Below are positions 9,239 through 17,915 of a stretch of DNA of 64,000 nt, one piece after another. Source of the stretch: Salinisphaera orenii subsp. orenii MK-B5. GTDB taxonomy: Bacteria; Pseudomonadota; Gammaproteobacteria; Nevskiales; Salinisphaeraceae. The DNA lies in the NCBI RefSeq assembly GCF_003788635.1, contig NZ_AYKH01000043.1:82501-146500 (forward strand). The letters are read 5' to 3'. Each line of letters starts with the position of its first letter. Position 1 is the stretch's first letter. A program made the translations under genes and the position numbers. Below the pieces are notes generated by a model, which was not told the origin of the DNA, did not search any database, and saw only the letters and a program-made list of their open reading frames with translations.

Positions 9239-9910
9239 TTGAACCTAACGCTATTCGATCTTGATCATACGCTGCTGGCCGGTGACAGCGATTATCTCTG
9301 GGGGCGCTTCCTGGTCGACGAGGGCGTGGTCGACGGCGAGACCTACGCCCGCGAGAACGAGCGCTTTCACGCCCAGTACCAGGCGGGAAACCTCGATATC
9401 CATGCCTATCAGCGCTTCGTGCTCGCGCCGCTGCGCGAGCAGCCGCTGCCGCGCATGCACGACCTGCGGGCACGCTATGTCCGCACGCGGATCGCACCGA
9501 TCGTGGCCCGCCACGCGCGTGCGCTGATCGCGCATCACCGCGATCGCGGCGACGCGCTCGCCATCATCACCGCGACCAACCGGTTCATCACCGAGCCCAT
9601 CGCGGACCTGCTCGACATCGACACGCTGATCGCGACCGAGCCCGAGGTGGTGGACGGCCTCTACAGCGGCGAGATCGCCGGCACGCCGTCGTTCCAGGAC
9701 GGCAAGATCGTGCGTGCCCAGGCCTGGACCGCCGCCCAGCCGCAGCCCTTCGAGCACGTCACCTTCTATTCGGATTCGCACAACGACCTGCCCCTGCTGC
9801 GCTGGGCGGATACCGCGATCGCGGTGGACCCGGACGAACGGCTGGCGGAGGCCGCCCGCGCCGCGGACTGGGCGATCATTAGTCTGCGCGGCGAGACACG
9901 ACCGTTCTAG
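9239..9910 (+). CDS. HAD-IB family phosphatase (SerB-like)
   Basis: Haloacid dehalogenase superfamily hydrolase of 223 residues with all four motifs: FDLDHTLL (nucleophile Asp7, acid/base Asp9), the Thr of ITATN at about residue 112, a lysine in DGKIVRA, and YSDSHNDLP as motif IV. It has the HAD-IB cap of phosphoserine-phosphatase-like enzymes; the substrate is not determinable. No ATG is available: the first residues are encoded from a TTG at 9239, with AAAAAGG upstream. It is divergent from rppH, as in Pseudomonas, where an orthologous pair precedes ptsP. Confidence 0.85.
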   Translation: MNLTLFDLDHTLLAGDSDYLWGRFLVDEGVVDGETYARENERFHAQYQAGNLDIHAYQRFVLAPLREQPLPRMHDLRARYVRTRIAPIVARHARALIAHHRDRGDALAIITATNRFITEPIADLLDIDTLIATEPEVVDGLYSGEIAGTPSFQDGKIVRAQAWTAAQPQPFEHVTFYSDSHNDLPLLRWADTAIAVDPDERLAEAARAADWAIISLRGETRPF

Positions 9911-10139
9911 CCCCGGCAGCACCCGGCCCGCTATCGCGGTTGTAGCGCAGTGCGCGAAGCGCGCTCGGATGGAGCGCCGGCAGGCCCCGCGCTTAGACGC
10001 ACAGCTGAATCAGGACGATGCCCGACCCGCGGCCGTCGACCCGCGGTGACGGCCTGAGCGCGGGCGCGTTATCGAAACGGCGCCAGCCGACCCGTGACCC
10101 GCCTACCGACCGGTTCGCTCGGCCCCGCCGCGCCGACCG

Positions 10140-10955
10140 CTAGCCCGTCGGCGCGTCGCGGGCCTCGTCCCAGGCGGAAACGAAAGGCGCGATCGCCTCG
10201 CGCAGGCGGCCGTTGGTGGCGAATACGCTGCGCGTGTCGAGATCGATAGCCCCGCCGCCGAGCGCGCTGATGTCGCCCCCGGCCTCGCGCAGGATCACGG
10301 TAAGAGCGGCGATGTCGAGGATGTTGAGGTCGGATTCCAGGATCGCGTCGATGCGCCCCGAGGCCAGCAGATGATAGTGATAGAAGTCGCCGTAGCCGCG
10401 GATGCGGTGCACCCGGCCGACCAGCGCGCCGATGTCCGGCCAGGCCGGCGACGCGCCGAGCGCGGCGATATTGCCCAGCGAGAGACTGGTCTCGGCCAGC
10501 GCATCGGTCGTGGACACGCGGATCGGCTCGCCGTTGAGAGTCGCCCCGTGACCGCGGGCCGCGCAGGCCAGCTCGCCGCCGTTGAACATCGGCGCGTTGG
10601 ACACGCCCACCACGAGCTCGCCGCGGTGGCGCAGCGCGATCTGGGTGGAGAAGAACGGATAGCCACGCACGAAGCTCTTGGTGCCGTCGACCGGATCGAT
10701 CAGCCAGACGTATTCGGCGTCCGCGCTTTCGTGCCCCAGCTCCTCACCGTAGAAGCCGTGCTCCGGATAGGCCCGCGAAAGCACGTCCTTGATCGCGCGC
10801 TCGGACTCGATGTCGGCGACGGTCACCGGGCTCGCATCGGCCTTGCGCTCGACGTCGAACGTGCCCTGGTAATAATGACGGATGACCGTCTCGGCGGCCC
10901 GGGCGGCCTCGACGGCGGTCTCGAGATAACCCCTGTAATCGGTCAAAGCGTGCAT
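10140..10955 (-). CDS. Inositol monophosphatase family protein (possible histidinol-phosphatase)
   Basis: Mg2+-dependent phosphatase of the IMPase fold, 271 residues. The metal site is clear: the GEELG glutamate near residue 70, and WLIDPVDGTKSFVRG near 86-101 with the DPxDGT signature. A later acidic residue in LNILDIAAL is the expected DxxA-type position. The PVDGTKSFVRGYP version and the N-terminal spacing resemble the HisN-type subgroup that dephosphorylates histidinol phosphate, but substrate choice cannot be fixed here. The gene is last in the minus-strand run from the DUF3015 gene through ampE, 36 bases after ampE. The 229 bases between it and the HAD gene hold nothing recognised. Confidence 0.88.
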   Translation of the reverse strand: MHALTDYRGYLETAVEAARAAETVIRHYYQGTFDVERKADASPVTVADIESERAIKDVLSRAYPEHGFYGEELGHESADAEYVWLIDPVDGTKSFVRGYPFFSTQIALRHRGELVVGVSNAPMFNGGELACAARGHGATLNGEPIRVSTTDALAETSLSLGNIAALGASPAWPDIGALVGRVHRIRGYGDFYHYHLLASGRIDAILESDLNILDIAALTVILREAGGDISALGGGAIDLDTRSVFATNGRLREAIAPFVSAWDEARDAPTG

Positions 10956-10991
10956 CCTCGATCGACGGTAAATCAGCGAAAGCGCGCCATC

Positions 10992-11888
10992 CTAGCGCAG
11001 CACGCCGAAAATGGTGAGCAGCGCGAGTCCCGCGAGGGCGACCAGCAACGCCCGCGACACCAGGCCGAGCGCCTCGAGCAGCGTGTCGTTGAGCTCTTCA
11101 TCCGTACGCCGCCTCGTGCGCGCATCGGCGCCACGCCCCAGGCCGAGCGCGCCCCGGCCCACGGCCGCCAGCAGCCGCCAGCTCGCCGCCCCGCTGGCAT
11201 GGGTGATCGCCCGCGCCGCGGGCCAGGCCGCCAGCGCCTGTCCGGTCCGGCCGACCAGCGCGTAGAGCAGCGCGGTCAGGCGCGCCGGTATCCACGCCGC
11301 CAGCCCGTGCACGTAGGTGGCGGTGCGCCGCAGCGCCCGCGAACCGGTGCCGCGGGCGGCCAGCACGGGCAGCTCCCGCACGCTGCGATAGAACACCGCC
11401 CCGGCGGGGCCGGCCACGAAGAACCACAGCAGCACCGCCAGCACGCGCTCGTGGCCCTGCACCAGCACCGCGCCGACGATCGTCTGCCCGTCGCGGTCCG
11501 CCGGCGGGCGGCCGCTATGCGACCGGCACAGGGCTGCGGCGCAGGCCGCGGCGCGGTCGTGATCGGCCTCGCTGCGGGCATGCGCCAGGGCGTAGACGTC
11601 CTCCCACAGATCGCGCGGGCCGAAGGTCAGCACCAGCACGACCACGCCGAAGATCAGATCCACCCCGAGCCAGAGATAGTGCTCGATCGCCCACTGCAAC
11701 AGCGCGACCGCGAGCACCGGCGGCGCGATCACCAGCACGCCGCTCGGATGCGACAGCCAGCGCGCGCCGGCGCGGCTGCGTTCGATCAGCGCCACGTACC
11801 GTGCGAAGCCGTCGACATCGCGCCAGCGTCTGAGCTGGCCCAGCGCCCGTTCGACGAACAACGCCACGACGATGACGATCAGATGCAT
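10992..11888 (-). CDS. ampE: AmpE-like regulatory/signalling membrane protein
   Basis: Inner-membrane protein of 298 residues with four hydrophobic regions. The start MHLIVIVVALFVERAL and the VLTFGPRDLWEDVYAL segment are characteristic of AmpE/CobD-like proteins. AmpE is linked genetically to beta-lactamase induction together with AmpD, but its biochemical activity is not established. The ATG at 11888 overlaps the end of ampD by 10 bases, which suggests translational coupling. The central region carries an extracytoplasmic stretch with HSGRPPADRDG before FFVAGPAGAVFYR, a motif conserved in the family. Confidence 0.88.
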   Translation of the reverse strand: MHLIVIVVALFVERALGQLRRWRDVDGFARYVALIERSRAGARWLSHPSGVLVIAPPVLAVALLQWAIEHYLWLGVDLIFGVVVLVLTFGPRDLWEDVYALAHARSEADHDRAAACAAALCRSHSGRPPADRDGQTIVGAVLVQGHERVLAVLLWFFVAGPAGAVFYRSVRELPVLAARGTGSRALRRTATYVHGLAAWIPARLTALLYALVGRTGQALAAWPAARAITHASGAASWRLLAAVGRGALGLGRGADARTRRRTDEELNDTLLEALGLVSRALLVALAGLALLTIFGVLR

Positions 11889-12445
11889 GACGACTCCAGC
11901 AGGCGACGGAAGAGCGCCCAGTCGAAGGCCGGGCCCGGGTCGGTCTTGCGACCCGGCGCGATGTCGCTGTGGCCGACGATACGCGCCGGCGTGAGCCCCG
12001 GATAGGCCCGCAGCAGCGCGCCGGCGACGGCGCCGAGCGCGCGGTACTGCGCGGGGCTGTAGGGACAGTCGTCGGTGCCTTCCAGCTCCACCCCGACGCC
12101 GAAATCGTTGACCGCATCCCGGCCGTCGAAGTGCGAACGCCCGGCGTGCCAGGCACGCGCGTGGAAGCCCACGTACTGCGTGATGCGGCCGGTGCGCTCG
12201 ATCAGCGCATGCGCGGAGACCCGCAGATCGGCGATACGCCGGTAGAACGGATGCGCCGCCGGCGCGAGGCGGTTGCTGAACAGCGCATCGACCTGACCGT
12301 GACCGAAGCACCCGGGCGGCAGTGTGATCCCGTGCACCACCAGCGTGTCCACCGCCGTGCCGGCCGGCCGGGCGTCGCAGTTCGGCGAAGGCAGACGGCG
12401 CACGCCCGTCAACCACCCGGCTTGGATGTGCAGCGGCGCGACCAT
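11879..12445 (-). CDS. ampD: 1,6-anhydro-N-acetylmuramyl-L-alanine amidase AmpD
   Basis: Cytoplasmic zinc amidase that cleaves the stem peptide from anhydro-muropeptides. It keeps the AmpR inducer pool low. It has 188 residues of the Amidase_2 fold. Zn ligands are His38 in VVHGITLPPG, His159 in VGHSDIAPGRK and Asp169 in KTDPGPAF. Glu120 and Lys167 match the catalytic positions. The ATG at 12445 gives the normal N-terminus; the longer frame to 12604 overlaps the Lnb-like gene. The stop of that gene is 4 bases upstream and ampE overlaps downstream, so this is one transcription unit. With AnmK it completes a MurNAc recycling route. Confidence 0.96.
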   Translation of the reverse strand: MVAPLHIQAGWLTGVRRLPSPNCDARPAGTAVDTLVVHGITLPPGCFGHGQVDALFSNRLAPAAHPFYRRIADLRVSAHALIERTGRITQYVGFHARAWHAGRSHFDGRDAVNDFGVGVELEGTDDCPYSPAQYRALGAVAGALLRAYPGLTPARIVGHSDIAPGRKTDPGPAFDWALFRRLLESSCI

Positions 12446-12449
12446 GAGG

Positions 12450-14402
12450 TCAGAAATAGGCCTGAAGACCGAGCACGCCGCGCAGACCGGCGTCGACCGC
12501 CGTGCCTTCCCAGCCCAGCTCGGCGCGCAGGGCCAGATCGCCGAACAACGGCATCTGCTGTATGCCGCGCGCCCACCGATAGTGGCCGTCGTCGCCGGCG
12601 ACATATTCCAGCGCGCCGGCTTCTAACTTGAGCTGGTAACCCGGCGCCTGGCGGGCGAGCACGCCGGCGCTGCCCCCGGCTCCGAGCGCATAGCCCGGCG
12701 ACAGCGCGCTGTTGGCGTCGACCGAGGCCAGGCCGAAGACATAGCCCATCAGGTCGTCGCCGCCCCAGGCCAGGCCGGGCCCGCCCTGCAGGTAGTAGCC
12801 GAGATTGTTGGGGACATCGTCGAAGACCACCGACGACGGCCGCCGCCGCAGTCCGGTGTCGATCTGGAAGGAGACCGGCTTGAACAGCTCGTCGCGCGGC
12901 GACAGCGAGATGATGTTGAGGATCTGCAGGTCGTCGATGCGCAGCTCGCCGTCGGCCGGGTCCACGCGCAGCCCCAGGTCGAGGAAATTGATCTCGGCCC
13001 CGGCGGTGTAGCCTCCGGGATCGTCCAGCAGATCGTGGTACGCGGGCCGGATGCGCAGGCCGAACGACAGGTCATCGCCCTCGTAGACCGCCGCGGCGGC
13101 CATCCGCAGCGACTCGTGGCCGCGGTCCGGCGGCGTCCGCGGCGCCGGCACGGGCGTGAACGGCGACGGCTGTCGAATCTGGCTGCGCGCCAGCAGAATG
13201 GCGTCGGCATGATCGCTGTCGGCCTCAACGGCCTCGGCGTCGCTCTGCAGCCGGTAGTAGAGATAGTCGTGGGCGACCTCCAGCACCCCGGCACGCACAT
13301 CGGGCGCGAGCTCGGACAGCGCTTCGCCCTCGAGGGGCACGCGGGCGGCGGCCACGTCGAGCGCCAGCTCGCGATCGGCCGGATCGAGCTGGCCCGCCTC
13401 CCAACGGATCGTGGTCTCCAGCGACGGCCGGTAGCCGGGTGCGGCCATCAGTCCCGGCACGTCGGCCAGCGCGCGGATGGTATCCGCCGGGATCGCGTAC
13501 CAGTCGAAGTCCTCGGTCAGATCCAGCGACGGCCGGGCGACCTCCAGCAGACTCAGCAGCTGGTAGGAGCAGTTCTTGGTGAGAAAGTAGTAGTCGAAGC
13601 GCACCCCGTCCATCTCCCAGAGATGGTCGACCAGGCGGTCACGCTCGTCGTCGTCGAGCTGTAGCGGGTAGGACCACACGTCGCGGTGCTCGATCCAGGC
13701 GTACTGCTTGACCTTCTCATAGTACGGGAACAGGCCGAACACGCCCGGATAGCCGCCGGTGAGCCCGTTCCAGGCGAACCCCAGCCCCTGCGCGTCGTCG
13801 CCCGCGGCCGCGGCGAAATTCACCGCATAGGCCAGCAGTTCGGTGCGACGCGCGGCGCGCGACGAATCGATGCGCAGCAGCGTGTGACCGAACATTGACG
13901 ACGGGCTGTTGGGAAAGGCGGTCGGAAAGATCAGGCTGATGCGCTTCGGGCTGAGCGCGGCCCGCCATTGCCGGTATTCGTCGCAGTCCGCACCGCCGAG
14001 CGTCTGCGGCGCCAGCCCCAGCCGGCGTTCGAGAAACTTGCGCCGGGCGACGAACACACAGGCCGCCGGCTTGTTGCGGCCTTCGATCCGGCGATTCTCC
14101 ACCAGCGCGGCGAGCGTGGCATCGAGCTCGGCCGCCGGATCGCGGCGCCCCTCGGCCGCCAGAAAGAAGTGCTCGCTGGCCACCGTGCTGTGCACGCCCG
14201 CGCCCAGCCAGTTCTTTTCATAGTGCCCGAGCGCGCGCCACTGCGGGCTGGCGGCCAGATCCCGCTCGGCGGCCCGTGCCTGCAGCGCCGCCAGATCCGA
14301 CGCCGGCGCTTCGGCGGCACCGGTCGCCGGCCACCAGGCCATGCCCAACGCCAGAGCCACACCGAGCAGCGGCATACCCGTCAAACCTGCGCGTTTCACC
14401 AT
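12450..14402 (-). CDS. Lnb/DUF4105 domain periplasmic protein, paralogue 2
   Basis: Exported protein of 650 residues with an N-terminal hydrophobic signal (LLGVALALGMAWWPATGAAEA) and a DUF4105 (Lnb N-terminal periplasmic) domain over roughly residues 60-330. The conserved core is NSPSSMFGHTLLRID (His173) and KNCSYQLLSLL (Cys278). In this order (His, then Cys) it looks like a permuted papain-like active site. Lnb of Bacteroides acts in lipoprotein N-acylation; transfer of that role here is inference. The C-terminal half (about 400-650) is rich in beta-strand-like segments resembling an outer-membrane barrel. The gene is a tandem paralogue of the next upstream gene (8-base gap), with ampD 4 bases downstream. 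Confidence 0.85.
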   Translation of the reverse strand: MVKRAGLTGMPLLGVALALGMAWWPATGAAEAPASDLAALQARAAERDLAASPQWRALGHYEKNWLGAGVHSTVASEHFFLAAEGRRDPAAELDATLAALVENRRIEGRNKPAACVFVARRKFLERRLGLAPQTLGGADCDEYRQWRAALSPKRISLIFPTAFPNSPSSMFGHTLLRIDSSRAARRTELLAYAVNFAAAAGDDAQGLGFAWNGLTGGYPGVFGLFPYYEKVKQYAWIEHRDVWSYPLQLDDDERDRLVDHLWEMDGVRFDYYFLTKNCSYQLLSLLEVARPSLDLTEDFDWYAIPADTIRALADVPGLMAAPGYRPSLETTIRWEAGQLDPADRELALDVAAARVPLEGEALSELAPDVRAGVLEVAHDYLYYRLQSDAEAVEADSDHADAILLARSQIRQPSPFTPVPAPRTPPDRGHESLRMAAAAVYEGDDLSFGLRIRPAYHDLLDDPGGYTAGAEINFLDLGLRVDPADGELRIDDLQILNIISLSPRDELFKPVSFQIDTGLRRRPSSVVFDDVPNNLGYYLQGGPGLAWGGDDLMGYVFGLASVDANSALSPGYALGAGGSAGVLARQAPGYQLKLEAGALEYVAGDDGHYRWARGIQQMPLFGDLALRAELGWEGTAVDAGLRGVLGLQAYF

Positions 14403-14410
14403 CAAAAGGC

Positions 14411-16297
14411 CTAATCGAAGAAATGCCGGAACGACACGCTGCAACCGGTGACGGCATCGCGCTGCCAGGTCTCGTGGCTGCACTCACCGCGCAGCGCGTT
14501 CTCGGACGATAGCGGCAGATTGGCGGTGATCCCGGTCCGCAGGCGCGAGAAATGCGCGGTGTATTCCAGCCATCGCGCGTGTAGGCCCCATTGTACGGAT
14601 TCCGCCTGAAAGGCGACGCCGGCCTCGGCGCCCCCGCCGAGTGCCGCGCCCGGCTCCTCGCCGCTCACGCTCTCCAGGCGCGCGACCGCGAACACGTACG
14701 GAAACAGATCGCCGACCCGCCAGCTCGCCCCCGGCCCGCCCTGGACAAAGCCCCCGAGCGCGCGCCGTTCATGCGCCACCGGCGCTTGTTCCAGGCCCGC
14801 GTGCACGAACCAGGAGATCGGCTTGACGAAATCGCTGCGCGGCGCCAGCGACCGGATATTGACCAGATCGAGACGCTCGAGCGCGAGGCCGTCGGCCTCG
14901 TCGATACGCAGCTGTACGTCCAGCCCTTCGATCGCCGCTCCCGGCAGAAAGCCGGTCATCGGGTCGAACAGATCATGGTAGGTCAGCCGATAGCCGAAGG
15001 ACAGAAAATCGCGGCCGTTCCGACGGCCGACGCCGATATTCGCCATCTGGGTGCCATGCCCGCTTTCCGGCGGGGCCGGCGGCGACGCCGGCGCATCGGG
15101 CGGCGCGGGATTGCGCTGCACCACGCGCAGCAGGGCCAGACTCTTGCGGGCGACATCGGGATCGCGCGCGCCTTCCCGGTTGCGCAGCCGCAGCGCCTGG
15201 TAGGCCACCTGGGCGATGAGATGCCGCCGCGGCGGCGGATAGGCCTCGAATCGCGGTGTCGCCGCCAGCGACGTGTCCTCGCGCAGGGCCGCCGCCAGCG
15301 CCCGTTCGTCGCCGTCCAGACGCGCGGCCAGCGCCTCCAGTTCACGGGCTTTCGACGGCCGGTAACGGCGCTGCGCCACCAAATCGGCGTCATACAGCGC
15401 GCGCACGGTGTTCACCGGCAGCTCGGCAAAGCGCAGCTCGGTCATCAGCGGCGCCGTCGGGCGGCCCACCTTGATCAGTTCGAGCAGGCGGAACGAACAG
15501 TTCTCGTCGAAGAAGTAGTAATCGAAATTGATCCCGCGCAGCTCCCAGAGATGGCGCACCACCCAGTCGATCTCGTCGGCATCGAGATTCAGGGCGTACT
15601 CCCACATGTCGCGGTTTTCGACAAAGGCGTAGTCGCGGATCTTCTCGACATACGAGGTTACCGAGAACTGGCCCGGGTAGCCGCCGGCCAGGCCCCGCCA
15701 GATATAGAACAGCGAATTGTCCGCCCCGCCGGCCTGGGCGCCGAAGTTGATCGCCCGCGACAGCCAGACGGCGTCGGGCTCGGCGCTGGCGTCCAGGCGC
15801 AGCAGCGTATGGCCGAACATCGACGACGGGCTGTTCAGATAGGCGGCGGGGAAGACCAGCACCAGCCGGCCGATGGGCATCTGCGCGCGCCATGCCTTGT
15901 AATCGTCGCAGTGGGCCAGCGGCTCGGGCTCTTGCCAGCCGAGTTTTTCGGCCAGAAAACGATAGCGCGCCGGAAAGCGACAGCGCGCCGGGCTGGCCGC
16001 CGGCGCGAGCGCCTGCCATGTGGCCCGCAGTTCGGCCGCCGGGTCGGCCTTGCCGTCGGCGGCGAGGAAAAAATCGTCGTCGTCGACATAGCTGGTGCCG
16101 ACGCCGCGCAGGGTGGCGCCCGGATTGACGTGCATCAGCGCCTGCCACCGCTCAGTTGCCGCCAGGGCCGCGAGATCCGGCGCGGGCGCGGCATGGACGG
16201 CGACGCTGCAGACGAGCGCGCACAACCAGATCCCGGCCCGGGCAATGAGCCGCCATCGCGCCGCGGCACGCAAGACAAAAAAATGCCCCGCCTCCAC
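14411..16297 (-). CDS. Lnb/DUF4105 domain periplasmic protein, paralogue 1
   Basis: This is the partner paralogue, 628 residues if started at the GTG at 16297. The signal segment is IARAGIWLCALVCSVAVHA at about residues 18-36. The DUF4105 core matches paralogue 2: NSPSSMFGHTLLRLD (His163), RGLAGGYPGQF, then ENCSFRLLELIKVGRP (Cys267). The C-terminal half again ends in an Arg/Phe-rich strand (CSVSFRHFFD), consistent with a beta-barrel end. The start is uncertain: the GTG lies in the loop of a terminator hairpin, and a TTG at 16273 just past its T run would still leave a full signal peptide. The gene follows the DUF3015 gene and precedes paralogue 2. Function is unknown beyond the family link. 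Confidence 0.83.
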   Translation of the reverse strand: MEAGHFFVLRAAARWRLIARAGIWLCALVCSVAVHAAPAPDLAALAATERWQALMHVNPGATLRGVGTSYVDDDDFFLAADGKADPAAELRATWQALAPAASPARCRFPARYRFLAEKLGWQEPEPLAHCDDYKAWRAQMPIGRLVLVFPAAYLNSPSSMFGHTLLRLDASAEPDAVWLSRAINFGAQAGGADNSLFYIWRGLAGGYPGQFSVTSYVEKIRDYAFVENRDMWEYALNLDADEIDWVVRHLWELRGINFDYYFFDENCSFRLLELIKVGRPTAPLMTELRFAELPVNTVRALYDADLVAQRRYRPSKARELEALAARLDGDERALAAALREDTSLAATPRFEAYPPPRRHLIAQVAYQALRLRNREGARDPDVARKSLALLRVVQRNPAPPDAPASPPAPPESGHGTQMANIGVGRRNGRDFLSFGYRLTYHDLFDPMTGFLPGAAIEGLDVQLRIDEADGLALERLDLVNIRSLAPRSDFVKPISWFVHAGLEQAPVAHERRALGGFVQGGPGASWRVGDLFPYVFAVARLESVSGEEPGAALGGGAEAGVAFQAESVQWGLHARWLEYTAHFSRLRTGITANLPLSSENALRGECSHETWQRDAVTGCSVSFRHFFD

Positions 16298-16308
16298 CGA
16301 GACGGGGC
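16277..16308 (-). terminator. Terminator after the DUF3015 gene, overlapping the next gene's start
   Basis: On the minus strand a 9-bp stem with one G-U pair (16300-16308 with 16285-16293, loop 16294-16299) is followed, after one base, by seven T (16277-16283). It begins 18 bases past the DUF3015 stop. The GTG proposed as the start of the first Lnb-like gene lies in its loop, so the downstream genes depend on read-through or on their own promoter. Confidence 0.75.
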
Positions 16309-16326
16309 GAGCCGGCAGACGTTCGA

Positions 16327-16809
16327 TCAGGACACGTAGTGCGACAGACGATCGTCGCGCTTCATGACCATGGTGATGTTGTCCATCACTTCGCCGGAGG
16401 AGACATCGTCACGCGGAAAGATCTGCGTGAAATTCTCGTGCATGAGGCTATTGAAGTGGTCACGATCGGCCGGGTCGATCTGCATCGCCACCGTCAGCGC
16501 GGTCAGCGCCTCGCCGTGGCCCACGGCCATGTCCTGGGCGACCTCTTCGAGCACGCCGTTCATCGCCAGCAGGCTGTCGCCGCTGTAGGTCAGCGTACCG
16601 CTTACATCGCAGCCGTTGGTGCCACTGGTCATGCCGAAGGTGGCATTGCCGGAGGTGCCGTTGACGATGGTGGCCAGCAAATGGGCCGGCAGGCCACTCG
16701 AGCCTTCGAACAGCAGATTGCCCCAGCCGCAGCCCGGTCCGCCCGGCGCCACGGCGCTCGCGCTCATGCTCGACCCGAGCAGGACCGCACCGATGATGAT
16801 CTTTTTCAT
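16327..16809 (-). CDS. DUF3015 domain exported protein
   Basis: Small exported protein of 160 residues with a signal peptide (MKKIIIGAVLLGSSMSASA). The mature protein begins with Gly/Pro-rich CGWGNLLFEG, then TSGTNGCDVSGTL, and ends in a helical part (residues about 80-160, HFNSLMHENFTQIFP). This matches the DUF3015 family, which has no assigned function and often sits beside DUF4105 proteins. The ATG at 16809 has a strong ribosome-binding site (AGGGGA) and a good sigma-70 promoter. A terminator follows. It heads the putative DUF3015-Lnb-Lnb-ampD-ampE operon, so a periplasmic role with the Lnb-like proteins is plausible but unproven. Confidence 0.85.
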   Translation of the reverse strand: MKKIIIGAVLLGSSMSASAVAPGGPGCGWGNLLFEGSSGLPAHLLATIVNGTSGNATFGMTSGTNGCDVSGTLTYSGDSLLAMNGVLEEVAQDMAVGHGEALTALTVAMQIDPADRDHFNSLMHENFTQIFPRDDVSSGEVMDNITMVMKRDDRLSHYVS

Positions 16810-16879
16810 TATTTTCCCCTGAATAAAGACAGTTCGTTATGCATTTTTTCGCCCTGCGATCGTTCGTCGGGCTTGATTC

Positions 16880-16907
16880 ACTATAGCGCGCCTGCGGTGC
16901 CTGTAAA
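16880..16907 (-). promoter_or_regulatory. Sigma-70 promoter of the DUF3015-Lnb-ampDE operon
   Basis: On the minus strand, -35 TTTACA (16902-16907) and -10 TATAGT (16880-16885) are separated by 16 bases; each hexamer matches the consensus at five of six positions. The predicted start is near 16873, giving a leader of about 64 bases with AGGGGA before the ATG at 16809. Confidence 0.7.
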
Positions 16908-16988
16908 GCGGTTGCGCGAACCGCCGGCCGCGGCTTCATTTTGCAGCCGACGCGGCAATATGGCGGGCCGGCATTCAAAGCGGACGAT

Positions 16989-17816
16989 TCATGAAAAACG
17001 AGCCCGCGGCCCGGCGTCTTTCGAGCGCGCCACTCTCCCTGACCACAGCCCCGGATCGAGTATCAGCACGAGCCCGGGCCAGGCGGCCGGAAGCGCGATG
17101 AATATACCTATCAGCCTCTCGCCGGTGATGATGCCCGCCGCCCCGAGCAGGCCGCGGCCCTCGCGCACGGCGCCGCTGCCGCCGAGCCAGGCGACGAGAC
17201 CGCCGAAGGCGATCGCCATCGACAGCGACAAGGGCAGATAGAGACCGAGCGCGACCGCCAGCGCCCGGCAGACGGAGCCCGCTGTCCCGGCGACCGAGCA
17301 GGCTGTCGAGCGCGATCGTGGCCAGCGCGATCACGTCGCCGCCGATCACCCAGCCCCAGGGCAGATCGCCGCCGAACACACCGCGCACGACCGTCACCAT
17401 GAGATCGGCCTGGGGCGCCGGCGACGCACTGGGATGGGCCGTGTCCGACACCCCGATGCCGTAGGCGTGCAGCAGCAGCGACCACACCGGCGATCGGCAC
17501 GATCTGGAAACAGGGCGCAATCGGACCCGTAGTCGAACACCATCAAGGCCGGCAGGGTGAAGATCACGCTGGCGGCGATCGCCTCGCCCGCGCTGGCCGC
17601 GGTCTGGACGATGCTGTTCTCGAGCACGTTGGCATCGGCGGACAGCCGCAGGATGCCCCGCGACAACATCGCCGCCGGAATCGAGGCCGACACGGTCAGC
17701 CCGGCGAACAGTCCTGGCTAGGCGTTGACCGCCGACAGCACCACGACCAGCGCCACCCCCGGCAGTGCCGCACGAAACGAAAGCTCACGCACCGGTGTCG
17801 AAGCTCCTGCGCTCAC
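16989..17816 (-). pseudogene. Degraded OPT-family oligopeptide transporter
   Basis: Pieces of an OPT (oligopeptide/metal-peptide transporter) protein can be read in successive minus-strand frames. From a GTG at 17816 the frame gives ELSFRAALPGVALVVVLSAV then NA, an in-frame TAG where relatives have NAY, and then PGLFAGLTVSASIPAAMLS. SAGEAIAASVIFTLPALM follows near 17600. After frame changes come AYGIGV, VTVVRGVFGGDLPW and finally GLLGAAGIITGERLIGIF near 17100. The whole is about 830 bases, against roughly 1.8-2 kb for an intact gene, so a central deletion is likely besides the stop and at least two frameshifts. No functional product is expected. Bases 17817-17915 hold the start region of the M16 gene. 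Confidence 0.8.
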
Positions 17817-17915
17817 GGAACGGCCACCGAGCAGCGGATGATCGCGTCCGACCACCCTGATAAGCTCGCCCCGATGCGCAACGACCCCATCGCATTGACC
17901 AAGGATCGATACTTC

